From NCBI GenBank assembly GCA_963831105.1, contig CAWHOS010000003.1:372001-436000 (forward strand): 64,000 nucleotides of DNA. Direction: 5' to 3'. Made by a program: the position numbers and the translations under genes. The notes beneath the pieces are model-generated. The model did not search any database. It saw only the letters and a program-made list of their open reading frames with translations, and was not told where the DNA came from. The stretch comes from DATFQI01 sp963831105 (GTDB taxonomy: Bacteria; Actinomycetota; Thermoleophilia; Solirubrobacterales; Solirubrobacteraceae). Numbering within the stretch: the stretch's first letter is position 1; each line of letters begins with the position of its first letter. This document shows positions 43,088 to 53,434 of the stretch, piece by piece.

Positions 43088-43519
43088 TCAGATCTGCCCG
43101 AGCTTGGTGGTGAAGTCGGTGATCAGGCCGTCGAGCACGCCGACCATCACGCCCTCCCCCATCGACGCGGCCTTGCCGGTGATCTGCGCGTGCGTGTGGA
43201 TCGAGCCGCCGCCGTCGGAGAGCTGGAAGGTCACGTCCGCGTTGGCGTGCCCGGTCCCGCCCGACTCGCGCGCCTTGACCCGCATCACCGCGCGGTGCGC
43301 GTCTGCGTCCTGCTCGACGACCTCGATCGTGCCGACCATCTTCATCGACATCGCGCCCATCTTGAGCAGGATCTGCGCCTTGACCGAGTCGGGGCCGGTC
43401 CGCTCGATCACGCTGCCGCCCTCGACGGCCGGGACCACGCGCTCGAGGTCCGTGATCGCCGCGAAGCTCTCGTCGAGGGGCTTCTCGGTCGTGAACGAGT
43501 GGTCGAGGTCAACGGCCAT
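43088..43519 (-). CDS. coxG: CoxG-type SRPBCC protein
   Basis: A 143-residue START-like protein: MAVDLDHSFTTEKPLDESFA, DLERVVPAVEGGSVIER, VKAQILLKMGAMSMKMVGTIEVVEQD and HTHAQITGKAASMGEGVMVGVLDGLI. This is the CO dehydrogenase subunit G family, which in Oligotropha helps attach CO dehydrogenase to the membrane. AGGAGAG precedes ATG 43519. It is separated from the main cox operon by the oppositely oriented yceI-like gene. Confidence 0.88.
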   Translation of the reverse strand: MAVDLDHSFTTEKPLDESFAAITDLERVVPAVEGGSVIERTGPDSVKAQILLKMGAMSMKMVGTIEVVEQDADAHRAVMRVKARESGGTGHANADVTFQLSDGGGSIHTHAQITGKAASMGEGVMVGVLDGLITDFTTKLGQI

Positions 43520-43565
43520 CGGCGTCTCTCCTGGGTCGGGACTTCGGGATATATGCTCGCGCGCA

Positions 43566-44084
43566 GTGGTCGAGCCTGGCACGTACCGATTCGGGCCGAG
43601 CAACGCGACGCTCTCCGTGCAGACGCGGCGCGGGGGCGCCGCGGCGAAGGCGGGGCACGACCTGCTGCTGCACGTGACCGAGTGGGAGGGCACGCTCACG
43701 ATCGGCGACGACGGCGCGCCCGCGGCCGCCGAGCTCGCCGCCGACGCGACGTCGCTGCGCGTGCAGAAGGGCACCGGCGGGATGAAGGCCCTCGACGAGG
43801 ACGACAAGGCCAACATCCACCAGACGATCGACGACGAGGTGCTCCAGCGCCGCGACATCTCCTTCCGGTCGACGTCCGTGGACGGCGGCTGGGCGGATGG
43901 CGAACTGACGCTCGGCGCGCGCACGCGGCCGCTCTCGCTCAAGCTCGAGGTGAGCGACGACGGCGCGGTCAGCGGGACCGCGACCGTGAAGCAGTCCGAC
44001 TGGGGCATGAAGCCCTACTCCGCGCTGTTCGGGACGCTGAAGGTGCTCGACGAGGTCGAGGTCTCGCTCCGCGGGCACCTCTAG
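43566..44084 (+). CDS. YceI-like lipocalin-fold protein
   Basis: A 172-residue YceI-family protein (VEPGTYRFGPSNATLSVQTR, AGHDLLLHVTEWEGTLTI, ADATSLRVQKGTGG, RDISFRSTSV, TRPLSLKLEVSDDG, WGMKPYSALFGTLKVLDEV). YceI proteins bind isoprenoid quinones or similar lipids. No signal peptide, so cytosolic. GTG 43566 lies about eight bases after a TATGCT -10-like box and has no ribosome site, so a leaderless message is plausible. A quinone-binding protein would fit a respiratory CO oxidation locus. Confidence 0.85.
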   Translation: MVEPGTYRFGPSNATLSVQTRRGGAAAKAGHDLLLHVTEWEGTLTIGDDGAPAAAELAADATSLRVQKGTGGMKALDEDDKANIHQTIDDEVLQRRDISFRSTSVDGGWADGELTLGARTRPLSLKLEVSDDGAVSGTATVKQSDWGMKPYSALFGTLKVLDEVEVSLRGHL

Positions 44085-44527
44085 TCGCGGTAGACCGTCT
44101 GCGCGTCCAGCCCGCCCTCGACGCCGGGCGGCAGCTCGCCGGTGCCGTGCGCGTACAGCGCGACGTCCTCGAGCGTCTTGTGGTCGCCGCCGGCGGACCA
44201 TGCGCCGTTGTCCCAGGTGAGCGAGTCGGGCGGCGCGCCGAGCGCCATCCCGGCCAGCAGCCGGCCCTTGTCGCGGATCTTCGCGGTCGCGCTCGAGATC
44301 GCCGCGGCGGTGCCGCCGGACGGACTGGAGTTGAACCCGTGGCCGGCTCCGAAGCGGTCGGTGTCGGCGGGGACGACCTTCACGTCGAGCGCCGGGACGC
44401 CGAGCTCCTCGCCGACGAGCGCGGCGTAGTCGGGCTCCTTCCCGTCGGCCTCCGTCGTCAGGCTGAGCACCATCTTCCCCGTCGGGTGCACGCGCAGGAA
44501 GACGGCACGGTAGGGCTCGTCAGCCAC
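44081..44527 (-). CDS. Free-standing CoxL-like domain (mini-CoxL)
   Basis: A 148-residue protein that aligns end to end with residues about 485-630 of the CoxL encoded at 48284: RVHPTGKMVLSLTTEADG versus RVHPSGKAVVSISAQTQG, EELGVPALDVKVVPADTD versus EELGIPPEDVEVRHGDTD, and LPPGVEGGLDAQTVY versus LPEGMEGGLDAQVIY. The cofactor-contact GQGHE is replaced by DGKEP, so it cannot bind molybdopterin normally. GTG 44527 has AAGGAGG at good spacing, and it is coupled to the preceding 56-residue ORF; it is therefore a designed gene rather than debris. Possibly a chaperone or regulator of CoxL maturation. Confidence 0.85.
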   Translation of the reverse strand: MADEPYRAVFLRVHPTGKMVLSLTTEADGKEPDYAALVGEELGVPALDVKVVPADTDRFGAGHGFNSSPSGGTAAAISSATAKIRDKGRLLAGMALGAPPDSLTWDNGAWSAGGDHKTLEDVALYAHGTGELPPGVEGGLDAQTVYRD

Positions 44528-44690
44528 TGGATCCCTCCTTCTCTCGTTCGAGGCGCTGACGCTCCTGGTGGGCCGTCAGCGCGTTGTGCTCCTCCAGGTC
44601 GCAGAACGCCGGCTGCGGGCCGCCGAGCGGGTGCGCGGGCACGGCCGGGCGGTCGCAGCCGGGGTAGATGCAGGTCTTCTCCTCAGCCAC
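44520..44690 (-). CDS. 56-residue Cys-containing protein in the cox operon
   Basis: GTG 44690 overlaps the coxE stop by 8 nt (GTGGCTGA), and its own stop overlaps the mini-CoxL start through the same GTGGCTGA octamer. The protein starts MAEEKTCIYPGCDRPAVPAH and continues with PQPAFCDLEEHN and a charged helical tail. CxxxxC plus FC...EEH could bind zinc. No family recognised; position implies a role in CO dehydrogenase assembly. Confidence 0.7.
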   Translation of the reverse strand: MAEEKTCIYPGCDRPAVPAHPLGGPQPAFCDLEEHNALTAHQERQRLEREKEGSSG

Positions 44691-45960
44691 CGATCGACCA
44701 CCCCGGCGTGGTCTTCCCGCGGCTCGGGCCGTAGCCGCTCGGCATCGCGACCGAGCTGCCGGGAACCGGGGTCGCGCTCGCCCACGGCTCCGGCTCCTCC
44801 TCGGTCGCGCCGGGCGCGGCGACGTCCACCCCGGCGATCGCGTCGGCGACCTCGCCGAGCGCCGCGAAGCTGTGGCCGCTGACGAGCGCGTCGCAGTGCG
44901 GCAGCGCCTCGACCATGCCGCCTGCGCGCACCGCGAAGTCCTGCGCGCCGACGCGCGGGTTGACCCACACGATCCGGTGGGCGAGCCGCGCCAGCCGCGC
45001 CATCTCGCGCCCGACCAGCGCCGGGTCGCCTCGCTCCCAGCCGTCGGAGACGATCACGACGACGGCGCCGCGCGCCATCCCGCGGCGGCCGTGGCGGTCG
45101 TTGAACGCCTTCAGCGCGTCGCCGATCCGGGTGCCGCTCGACCAGTCCGGCGCGGTCGCGGCGGCGCGCTGGATCGCCCGCTCGGGATGGCGGCCGCGCA
45201 GGGCGCGGGTGAGGCGCGTCAGCCGCGTCGCGAACGCGAACGTCTCGACCGACGGCCCGCTCGCGGCCGCCGCCGCGAGCAGCTGCAGGTACGCGCGGGC
45301 GTAGGGCTCCATCGAGCCGGAGATGTCGCACAGCAGCACGAGGCGGCGGCGCTGGACCCGGCGCCGCCGGCGCGCGAGGTGGATCGGCTCGCCGCCGCTG
45401 CGCAGGCCGCCGCGGAGCGTCCGGCGGAGGTCGATCGCGCGGCCGTGGGCGCCGCGCTCGTAGCGGCGGGTGCGCTTCAGCGGCGGGGCGAGCTCGAGCT
45501 TCGCCATCAGGCGGTAGAGCTGCGCGAGCTCGCCCGGCTCGAGCGCGTCGAAGGAGCGGCTGGCGAGCCGTTCCTCGTCGCCGGCCACGGCGCGCGGGAT
45601 CTCGAACTCCTCGCCGGAGTCCTCGCCGTCGCGCGCGCCCGCCGACGATGTCTGCTCCAGCGGCACGACGTCGCGCGAGGCCGCGGCGTCGTGCCCGATC
45701 GCAGGATCCGACCCCGCTCCGAACACGGAGCGGAACACGGAGTCGAACGCGGCGACGTGCGCCTGGTCGGAGACGAACACGCCGCGGGCGGTCCAGTAGA
45801 GGCGGCGGCGCGTGAGCGGGCGGACGAGGTCCAGCGCGCCGGCGAACGCCGCCGGGCGCTCCGGGGTGACCGGGACGCCCGCGTCGCGCAGGCGGCGGCC
45901 GAACGCCGCGGTGACCGCGGGCAGGTCGAGCACGACCGTCTCCACGCCGAAGGCGCTCAT
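44683..45960 (-). CDS. coxE: CoxE-type VWA-domain protein
   Basis: A 425-residue protein. The C-terminal half has a von Willebrand A domain with the MIDAS motif in VLLCDISGSMEPYARAYLQLL and SSGTRIGDALKAF, VVIVSDGWERGDP. The N-terminal LPAVTAAFGRRLRDAGVPVTPERPAAFAGAL is characteristic of the CoxE family. CoxE works with the AAA+ ATPase CoxD to sulfurate and activate the Cu-Mo active site of CO dehydrogenase. It is ATGA-coupled to coxD. Confidence 0.92.
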   Translation of the reverse strand: MSAFGVETVVLDLPAVTAAFGRRLRDAGVPVTPERPAAFAGALDLVRPLTRRRLYWTARGVFVSDQAHVAAFDSVFRSVFGAGSDPAIGHDAAASRDVVPLEQTSSAGARDGEDSGEEFEIPRAVAGDEERLASRSFDALEPGELAQLYRLMAKLELAPPLKRTRRYERGAHGRAIDLRRTLRGGLRSGGEPIHLARRRRRVQRRRLVLLCDISGSMEPYARAYLQLLAAAAASGPSVETFAFATRLTRLTRALRGRHPERAIQRAAATAPDWSSGTRIGDALKAFNDRHGRRGMARGAVVVIVSDGWERGDPALVGREMARLARLAHRIVWVNPRVGAQDFAVRAGGMVEALPHCDALVSGHSFAALGEVADAIAGVDVAAPGATEEEPEPWASATPVPGSSVAMPSGYGPSRGKTTPGWSIGG

Positions 45961-46844
45961 GGCCCGACCAGCCGTTCGAGCCCGGCCGCGCGGATCACGT
46001 CCTGGTCCTCGTCGTACTTGAGCACCGAGCCGAGCGTGCGCTCCACGGCCGCCTCGTCGAGCCGCTCGACGCCGAGCAGCGCGAGCGCGGCGAGCCAGTC
46101 GATCGCCTCCGCGATCCCGGGCGGCTTCTGGACGTCGCTGTCGCGCATGCGCGAGACCGCGTTGGCCACCTGGACCGCGAGCGTCTCGGACGCGCCCTTG
46201 ACGCGGCGGCGGACGATCTCCACCTCGCGCTCGGGCGAGGGGTAGTCGATCCAGTGGTACAGGCAGCGGCGCTTGACCGCGTCGTGCAGGTCGCGCGTGC
46301 GGTTGGAGGTCAGCACGATCGCCGGCGGGTGCGTGGCGGTGATCGTGCCGAGCTCGGGGATCGACACGCGCGCCTCGGCGAGCAGCTCGAGCAGGAACGC
46401 CTCGAAGTCGTCGTCGGCGCGGTCGATCTCGTCGATCAGGAGCACCGCGGGCCGCGGGCCGGGGTGCTCGAGCGCCTGCAGCAGCGGCCGCCGGATCAGG
46501 TACTCGGAGGAGAACAGGTCCTCCTCGCGCAGCGCGGTCCCGCCCGCCTCGGCGAGCCTGATGCTGAGCAGCTGCCGGGGGTAGTTCCACTCGTACAGGG
46601 CCTCCGCGGCGTCGATGCCGTCGTAGCACTGCAGGCGGATCAGCGGCGTGTCCAGCACGGCCGCCAGCGCCCGCGCCGCCTCGGTCTTGCCGACGCCCGC
46701 CTCGCCCTCGAGCAGCAGCGGCTGCGGCAGGCGCAGCCCGAGGAACAGCGACGTGGCGAGCCCCTCGTCGACGAGGTAGTCCACCGCCGCCATCCGCCGG
46801 GCGAGCGTCTCGACGTCGGGCGCGATCCGCTCGAGCTCGTTCAT
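45957..46844 (-). CDS. coxD: CoxD-type MoxR AAA+ ATPase
   Basis: A 295-residue ATPase. Walker A LLLEGEAGVGKTEAARAL, Walker B AVLLIDEIDRADDDFEAFLLELL, sensor 1 IVLTSNRTRDL and the arginine finger region KRRCLYHWIDYP are clear. MoxR ATPases paired with VWA proteins act as metallo-chaperones; CoxD in Oligotropha is needed to build the [CuSMoO2] site. It overlaps both neighbours by ATGA. Confidence 0.92.
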   Translation of the reverse strand: MNELERIAPDVETLARRMAAVDYLVDEGLATSLFLGLRLPQPLLLEGEAGVGKTEAARALAAVLDTPLIRLQCYDGIDAAEALYEWNYPRQLLSIRLAEAGGTALREEDLFSSEYLIRRPLLQALEHPGPRPAVLLIDEIDRADDDFEAFLLELLAEARVSIPELGTITATHPPAIVLTSNRTRDLHDAVKRRCLYHWIDYPSPEREVEIVRRRVKGASETLAVQVANAVSRMRDSDVQKPPGIAEAIDWLAALALLGVERLDEAAVERTLGSVLKYDEDQDVIRAAGLERLVGP

Positions 46845-47428
46845 GCCGCGGTCGCGGCCAGGACCGCCTGGTAGTCCTCGGGCGTGTCGACGTCGAGTGG
46901 GATCGGGCCCGGCACGCGCACCTCCGCGACGGCGTCGCCGCCGCGGTCCAGCAGCCGCCACACGCCCTTGTCGCCGTGCAGGTTCGCGAGGTCGCCGAAC
47001 ACGGAGCGCGCGAACGCGATCGGGTGCCCGCGGCCGTCGTCGTAGCGGCAGACCGCCAGCTCGGCGTCGCCGCGGCCGGCGAGCAGCGCCGCGACCGTCT
47101 CCGCCGTCACCCCCGGCTGGTCGCCGAGCATCAACACCAGCACCTCGCAGCGGGGGTCCACGGCCGCGAGCGCCGCCGCGATCGAGGACGAGCAGCCCTC
47201 GCCGTAGGCGTCGTTGACGACCACCTCCACGCCGCCCAGGTCGACGCTCTCCCGCACGTCGCCGGCGGCGCCGCCGATCGCCACGATCGTCTGGTCGAAG
47301 GCGCACTCGCGCGCCACGCCGACCACGTGGCCGAGCAGCGTCCCGCCGCGGTAGGGCAGCGTCTGCTTCGGGCGCCCGAGCCGCTTCGACCCGCCCGCCC
47401 CGAGCACCAGCCCGCAGGCGCTAGGCAT
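46841..47428 (-). CDS. MobA/MocA-like nucleotidyltransferase
   Basis: A 195-residue Rossmann-like transferase: CGLVLGAGGSKRLGRPKQTLPYRGGTLLGHV (nucleotide-binding LxLAGG-type loop), VVNDAYGEGCSSSIAAAL, VLMLGDQPGVTAETV and DDGRGHPIAFARSVF. This is the MocA type that adds CMP to molybdopterin, giving the MCD cofactor that CO dehydrogenase uses. ATG 47428 is preferred over an upstream in-frame ATG inside the XdhC gene. It overlaps the XdhC-YHS gene by 8 nt and coxD by 4 nt. Confidence 0.9.
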   Translation of the reverse strand: MPSACGLVLGAGGSKRLGRPKQTLPYRGGTLLGHVVGVARECAFDQTIVAIGGAAGDVRESVDLGGVEVVVNDAYGEGCSSSIAAALAAVDPRCEVLVLMLGDQPGVTAETVAALLAGRGDAELAVCRYDDGRGHPIAFARSVFGDLANLHGDKGVWRLLDRGGDAVAEVRVPGPIPLDVDTPEDYQAVLAATAA

Positions 47429-48283
47429 GCTCGTGCTGCGCCGCGAAGGCCCGCCGGCAGCCCTCCGAGCAGAAGTGGACCGTCGCGCCCTCATGCTCGA
47501 GCGAGAGCGTCTCGCCGGTCACGGCGACCGTCATCCCGCAGATCGGATCGACGGCGGTCGTCACGCGCGGGCGGCGGCGCACCTCGATGATCCGGGCGAG
47601 GATCGATACGGCGATCTCCTCCGGCGTGCGGGCGCCGATGTCCAGTCCGGCCGGGGTGTCGATGCGGTCCAGCAGCTCGGACGCGACGCCGTCGCTGCGC
47701 AGCTCGCCGATCACGCCCTCGCCCCGGCGCCGGCTCGCGACGAGCGCGACGTAGGGCAGACCCGCCTCGAGGCCGATGCGCAGCGCGGGCAGCTCCTCCC
47801 GCCCGTGGCCGGCGACGACGAGCGCCAGGTCGCGCGGCCCGGGCTCGAACTCCCCGTCCGTCACGGCGACCATGTCGAGCCCCACCTGCGCGCCGAGCCG
47901 CCTCAGCGCCTCGGCGATCGGCAGCTCGCCCTCGACGAGCACGCGCGGCGCGGCGACCACCGGGTCCAGGAACACCTCGATCATCCCGCCCGACAGGCAC
48001 GGGTTCTGGACCGTGACCACGCCGCGGTCCTCCTCGCCGCCGAAGGGCACGATCCGCAGCAGCATCGCCTCGCCGCTCTCGATCGCCTGCAGCGCGTAGG
48101 TGCGGACGCTCTCCTCGGCGCAGTCGCCGCCGACGAAGCCCTCGATCGTCCCGTCGCCCAGCACGAGCGCGGTGTTGCCGACCTTGGCGCTGGTCGGGCG
48201 CTGCACCCGCACGACGGTGGCCTGGACGAACGGCTCGCCGCGCTCGGCGAGCTCCTGCGCCCGGCGGATGAGGGCCGCGTCCA

Positions 48284-48284
<1 letters not shown>
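47421..48284 (-). CDS. XdhC/CoxF-family maturation protein fused to a YHS domain
   Basis: A 287-residue fusion. The XdhC half (about 1-240) has QATVVRVQRPTSAKVGNTALVLGDGTIEGFVGGDCAEESV, NPCLSGGMIEVFLDPV and DIGARTPEEIAVSILARIIEVRR; XdhC proteins bind and insert sulfurated molybdenum cofactor. The last 45 residues, DPICGMTVAVTGETLSLEHEGATVHFCSEGCRRAF, form a YHS-type metal-binding module with CGM and CSEGC cysteines. CO dehydrogenase needs copper as well as Mo, so a fused metal-binding module is notable. It overlaps coxL by one base. Confidence 0.92.
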
Positions 48285-50653
<2,369 letters not shown>

Positions 50654-50655
50654 GG

Positions 50656-51120
50656 TCACGCCTCCTGGTGCTCGGCGGCCCAGCGGGTCGCTGCGACGAT
50701 GTTCTTGTAGCCCGTGCAGCGGCAGATGCCGCCGGAGATGGCCACGCGGATCTCGTGCTCGGTCGGGTTCGGGTTCTCGTCGAGCAGCGCGCGCACGGTC
50801 ATCTGCATCCCCGGGGTGCAGAAGCCGCACTGCAGCGCGTGCAGCTCGTGGAAGCCCTGCTGGACCGGGTCGAGCTTGCCGTCGACCTCCAGCGACTCGA
50901 CGGTGCGCACCTCGTGGCCGGCGGCCATCGCCGTGAGGATCGTGCAGGACTTGACCGGCTTGCCGTCGAGCAGGACGACGCACGCGCCGCAGTTGGAGGT
51001 GTCGCAGCCCCAGTGCGTGCCGGTCAGATCGAGCGTCTCGCGCAGGAAGTGCACGAGCAGCTGGCGCGGCTCGACGTCGTGCGAGACCTGCTCGCCGTTG
51101 ACGGTCAGCGACACGTTCAC
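50656..51120 (-). CDS. coxS: Aerobic CO dehydrogenase small (2Fe-2S) subunit
   Basis: A 154-residue iron-sulfur subunit with two clusters: plant-type ferredoxin Cys in THWGCDTSNCGACVVLLDG (39, 44, 47) and C59 in VKSC, and the helical cluster in LQCGFCTPGMQMTV and GICRCTGYKNIV. It transfers electrons from CoxL to the FAD of CoxM. GTG 51120 overlaps the coxM stop as GTGA. Confidence 0.96.
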   Translation of the reverse strand: MNVSLTVNGEQVSHDVEPRQLLVHFLRETLDLTGTHWGCDTSNCGACVVLLDGKPVKSCTILTAMAAGHEVRTVESLEVDGKLDPVQQGFHELHALQCGFCTPGMQMTVRALLDENPNPTEHEIRVAISGGICRCTGYKNIVAATRWAAEHQEA

Positions 51121-51998
51121 GAGCGGGCCTCCTGATTGGTCGCGCGGTCGGCCGCCCGGCGCAGCGCCCGGGTCGCGAGCACGCCGGCGAGATGGCGCTT
51201 GTAGTCGACGGGTCCGCGGCCGTCGGCGCTCGGCGAGCAGTCCTCCGAGGCGATCTGCCCCGCCTGGGCGAACAGCTCCTCCGAGGGGGTCTGCCCGCGC
51301 AGCAGCTCCTCGGCGCGGGTGAGGTGGATGGTGGTGATGCCGACCGCGCTGAGCGCGATGCCCACGTCGGCGATCGCGCGGTCCTCGATCCACAGCGCCG
51401 CCGAGGCGGCCGCGATCGCCCAGTCGCCGGCGCGGCGCTCGACCTTCTCGTGCGCGCTGCCGGCCCCCGGCCGGATCTTCAGCCGCACCTCGGTCAGCAG
51501 CTCCCCGTCGTTGACCGCCGTCGTGTACGGGCCGACGTGGAAGTCGGCCATCGCAACCACGCGCTCGCCACCGCCGCCGCGGATCACGACGTCGGCCTTG
51601 GCCGCCGCGCAGACCGCCGAGAGGTCCTCGGCCGCGTCGGCCTGGCACAGCGAGCCGCCGATCGTTCCGCGGTTGCGCACGACCGGGTCGGCGATCACCT
51701 GCTCGGCGTCGGCGAACAGCGGGAAGTGGCGGGCGAGCAGCTCCGAGCGGAGCAGGTCGACGTGGCGGGTGAGCGCGCCGATCCGGATCTCGCCGTCCTG
51801 CTCGCGGATGTAGGCGAGCTCGGCGAGGTCGTTGATGTCGACGAGGTGCTCGGGGCTGGCGAGCCGCAGCTTCATCATCGGCAGCAGGCTGTGGCCACCC
51901 GCGATGATCCGCGCCTCCGGGCCGAGCCGCTCGAGCGTCGCGATCACCCCTTCGACGCTGGTCGCTCGCTCGTACTCGAATGGCGCGGGGGTCTGCAA
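51117..51998 (-). CDS. coxM: Aerobic CO dehydrogenase medium (FAD) subunit
   Basis: A 293-residue flavoprotein subunit. FAD-binding motifs AGGHSLLPMMKLRLASP and TIGGSLCQADAAEDL (the AGGHS and TIGG loops of the xanthine dehydrogenase family) are present, with GPYTTAVNDGELLTEVRL and the C-terminal CO_deh_flav domain. The best start is TTG 51998 after GAGGAAGAG. It heads the M-S-L order typical of form I cox operons, but only 23 bp separate it from five small membrane-protein genes, so transcription probably begins at 53.7 kb. Confidence 0.95.
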   Translation of the reverse strand: MQTPAPFEYERATSVEGVIATLERLGPEARIIAGGHSLLPMMKLRLASPEHLVDINDLAELAYIREQDGEIRIGALTRHVDLLRSELLARHFPLFADAEQVIADPVVRNRGTIGGSLCQADAAEDLSAVCAAAKADVVIRGGGGERVVAMADFHVGPYTTAVNDGELLTEVRLKIRPGAGSAHEKVERRAGDWAIAAASAALWIEDRAIADVGIALSAVGITTIHLTRAEELLRGQTPSEELFAQAGQIASEDCSPSADGRGPVDYKRHLAGVLATRALRRAADRATNQEARS

Positions 51999-52021
51999 CG
52001 CGGTCGCTCTTCCTCTCGCGA

Positions 52022-52630
52022 TCAGGAGGGCCTGGCCGGCAGGCGCTTGCGAGGCGCTCCGATGTCCTCGCGGCGCTCGTACTGCTCGGGCGCGCCGGTG
52101 CCGATCACCGGCGAGACCGGGAGCTTCTCCGGGGTCTGGTGGCGCACGCTCGGGTACAGCAGCCGCGCCGCGAGGCTGCCGCCCTCGACGTTGCGCAGGA
52201 CCGCGCCCTTCGGGCTCAGGGCCGCGATCGGGGCCTCGCGCCCGAGGCGCGCCAGCGTCAGCGTGCCCTTCGTGTAGACCTCGCCGATCCGCGGCGCCTT
52301 CACGCCGGCGCTCTCCGGGAACGCGCGCAGGCCGGCGGCGGCCGAGCCCGGGTAGAGGCCCTCGATCAGGCCCATCGCGTCGGTCATCCCGGCCTTCTTG
52401 ACGAGCAGCCCCTCGAGCAGGTCGACGCCCGCGTCGAGCTGCTCGTTGATCGCGAGCACGACGCCGTTGACCGGCGCGCTCTTCTCCACGATCTCGCCGA
52501 CGCCCTCGATCACCGTGTCGAGGCCGGCGTTGATTCTGCGCAGCGCCACGATCGTCGAGACGAGGAAGTACACGAGCGCGAGCACGATCAGCAGGACCGC
52601 GACGAGGAAGACGGCGCCGACCGCGCTCAT
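52022..52630 (-). CDS. Small membrane-protein cassette, member 5 (longest)
   Basis: A 202-residue protein with an N-terminal TM segment (about 5-28, AVFLVAVLLIVLALVYFLVS), then TIVALRRINAGLDTVIEGVGEIVEKSAPVNGVVLAINEQLDAGVDLLEGLL, a helical region like those of the four upstream ORFs, and a long basic C-terminal extension (ending REDIGAPRKRLPARPS). It overlaps the previous ORF by ATGA and ends 23 bp before coxM. No family recognised; inferred accessory of the CO dehydrogenase. Confidence 0.8.
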   Translation of the reverse strand: MSAVGAVFLVAVLLIVLALVYFLVSTIVALRRINAGLDTVIEGVGEIVEKSAPVNGVVLAINEQLDAGVDLLEGLLVKKAGMTDAMGLIEGLYPGSAAAGLRAFPESAGVKAPRIGEVYTKGTLTLARLGREAPIAALSPKGAVLRNVEGGSLAARLLYPSVRHQTPEKLPVSPVIGTGAPEQYERREDIGAPRKRLPARPS

Positions 52631-52890
52631 CGCGCCGGCTCCGCGTCGTCGAGGATCACGTCGAGCGAGCCGCCGTAGTCCGCGAGGCCGGCCACGGTCT
52701 GCTCGATCTGCGACTGCGTGGTGAGCAGCAGCGGCACCGCGTCGAGGTCCTTGGAGCCGGCGGCCGCGACCGCCGCGATCCCCTCGACGGAGGGCACGAT
52801 GCTCCGCGCGGCCTGGAGCACGCCGTTGAGCAGGACCACGACGACCGGCACCACGACGACGAGCAGCACGATCGCGGCGACCCACAGCAT
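52627..52890 (-). CDS. Small membrane-protein cassette, member 4
   Basis: An 87-residue protein. TM at about 3-24 (WVAAIVLLVVVVPVVVVLL), then NGVLQAARSIVPSVEGIAAV and LTTQSQIEQTVAGLADYGGSLDVILDDAEPAR. It overlaps the upstream ORF (TGATG) and the downstream ORF (ATGA). Same design as its neighbours: short outside end, one TM helix, helical cytosolic part. Function unknown. Confidence 0.78.
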   Translation of the reverse strand: MLWVAAIVLLVVVVPVVVVLLNGVLQAARSIVPSVEGIAAVAAAGSKDLDAVPLLLTTQSQIEQTVAGLADYGGSLDVILDDAEPAR

Positions 52891-53165
52891 CAGCGCGGCC
52901 TCCGCTCGGCGACGATCGCGGCCTTGCGCGCGATCCCCGGCAGCGCGCCGAGGATCGTGTCGAACTGCGCGTTGATCGCCTTCACGGCGCCCTCGAGCGG
53001 GCGCAGGTGGTTGGACTCGACATCCTCGAGCGCCGTGTGCAGCGTCCCCAGGCCCTGCGAGATCTCCTCCAGCCCGCGCCGGATCAGGATCAGCGCGACG
53101 GCCAGCACCGCGATCACGACGACGGCGAGCACCACGGTCAGGACGGTCAGCGTGTCCGTGCTCAC
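52890..53165 (-). CDS. Small membrane-protein cassette, member 3
   Basis: A 91-residue protein, GTG start overlapping the previous stop (GTGA). TM at about 6-28 (LTVVLAVVVIAVLAVALILI), then RRGLEEISQGLGTLHTALED and LRPLEGAVKAINAQFDTILGALPGIARKAAIVAERRPR. The GL-x-x-I-x-x-G spacing and the later INAQFD parallel INEQLD of the fifth member. Function unknown. Confidence 0.78.
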   Translation of the reverse strand: MSTDTLTVLTVVLAVVVIAVLAVALILIRRGLEEISQGLGTLHTALEDVESNHLRPLEGAVKAINAQFDTILGALPGIARKAAIVAERRPR

Positions 53166-53434
53166 GACTGGCCGTATCCGTCGGTGAGCGCGTTCATGTA
53201 GCCGTCCTGCACCACGGCCTCGTCCACGATCAGCGCCAGCACCGGCGCGGTCGCCTCGAGCTGCGGGATGTTGGCCGTGTTCGCGCCCACCTTGCCGGCG
53301 ACGTCCAGCAGGCCCGAGACCGAGCGCCGGATGCGGCCGATGCTCTGGAGCAACAGCACCAGCAGGACCACCACGATCACCGCGGCCACGGCGCCGATCG
53401 CAAGCGCGAGCGTCCAGTAGTCGGTGCCGCTCAC
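53162..53434 (-). CDS. Small membrane-protein cassette, member 2
   Basis: A 90-residue protein, GTG start overlapping the previous stop (GTGA). TM at about 6-28 (LALAIGAVAAVIVVVLLVLL), then QSIGRIRRSVSGLLDVAGKV and NIPQLEATAPVLALIVDEAVVQDGYMNALTDGYGQS. IGRIRRSVSGLLDVAGKVG parallels IVALRRINAGLDTVIEGVG of the fifth member, so the cassette looks paralogous. Function unknown. Confidence 0.78.
   Translation of the reverse strand: MSGTDYWTLALAIGAVAAVIVVVLLVLLLQSIGRIRRSVSGLLDVAGKVGANTANIPQLEATAPVLALIVDEAVVQDGYMNALTDGYGQS

Noticed and set aside
44081..44527. Treating the mini-CoxL as decayed coxL debris
   Set aside because: It has a strong ribosome site, clean start and stop, translational coupling and no internal stops, so it is kept as a gene.
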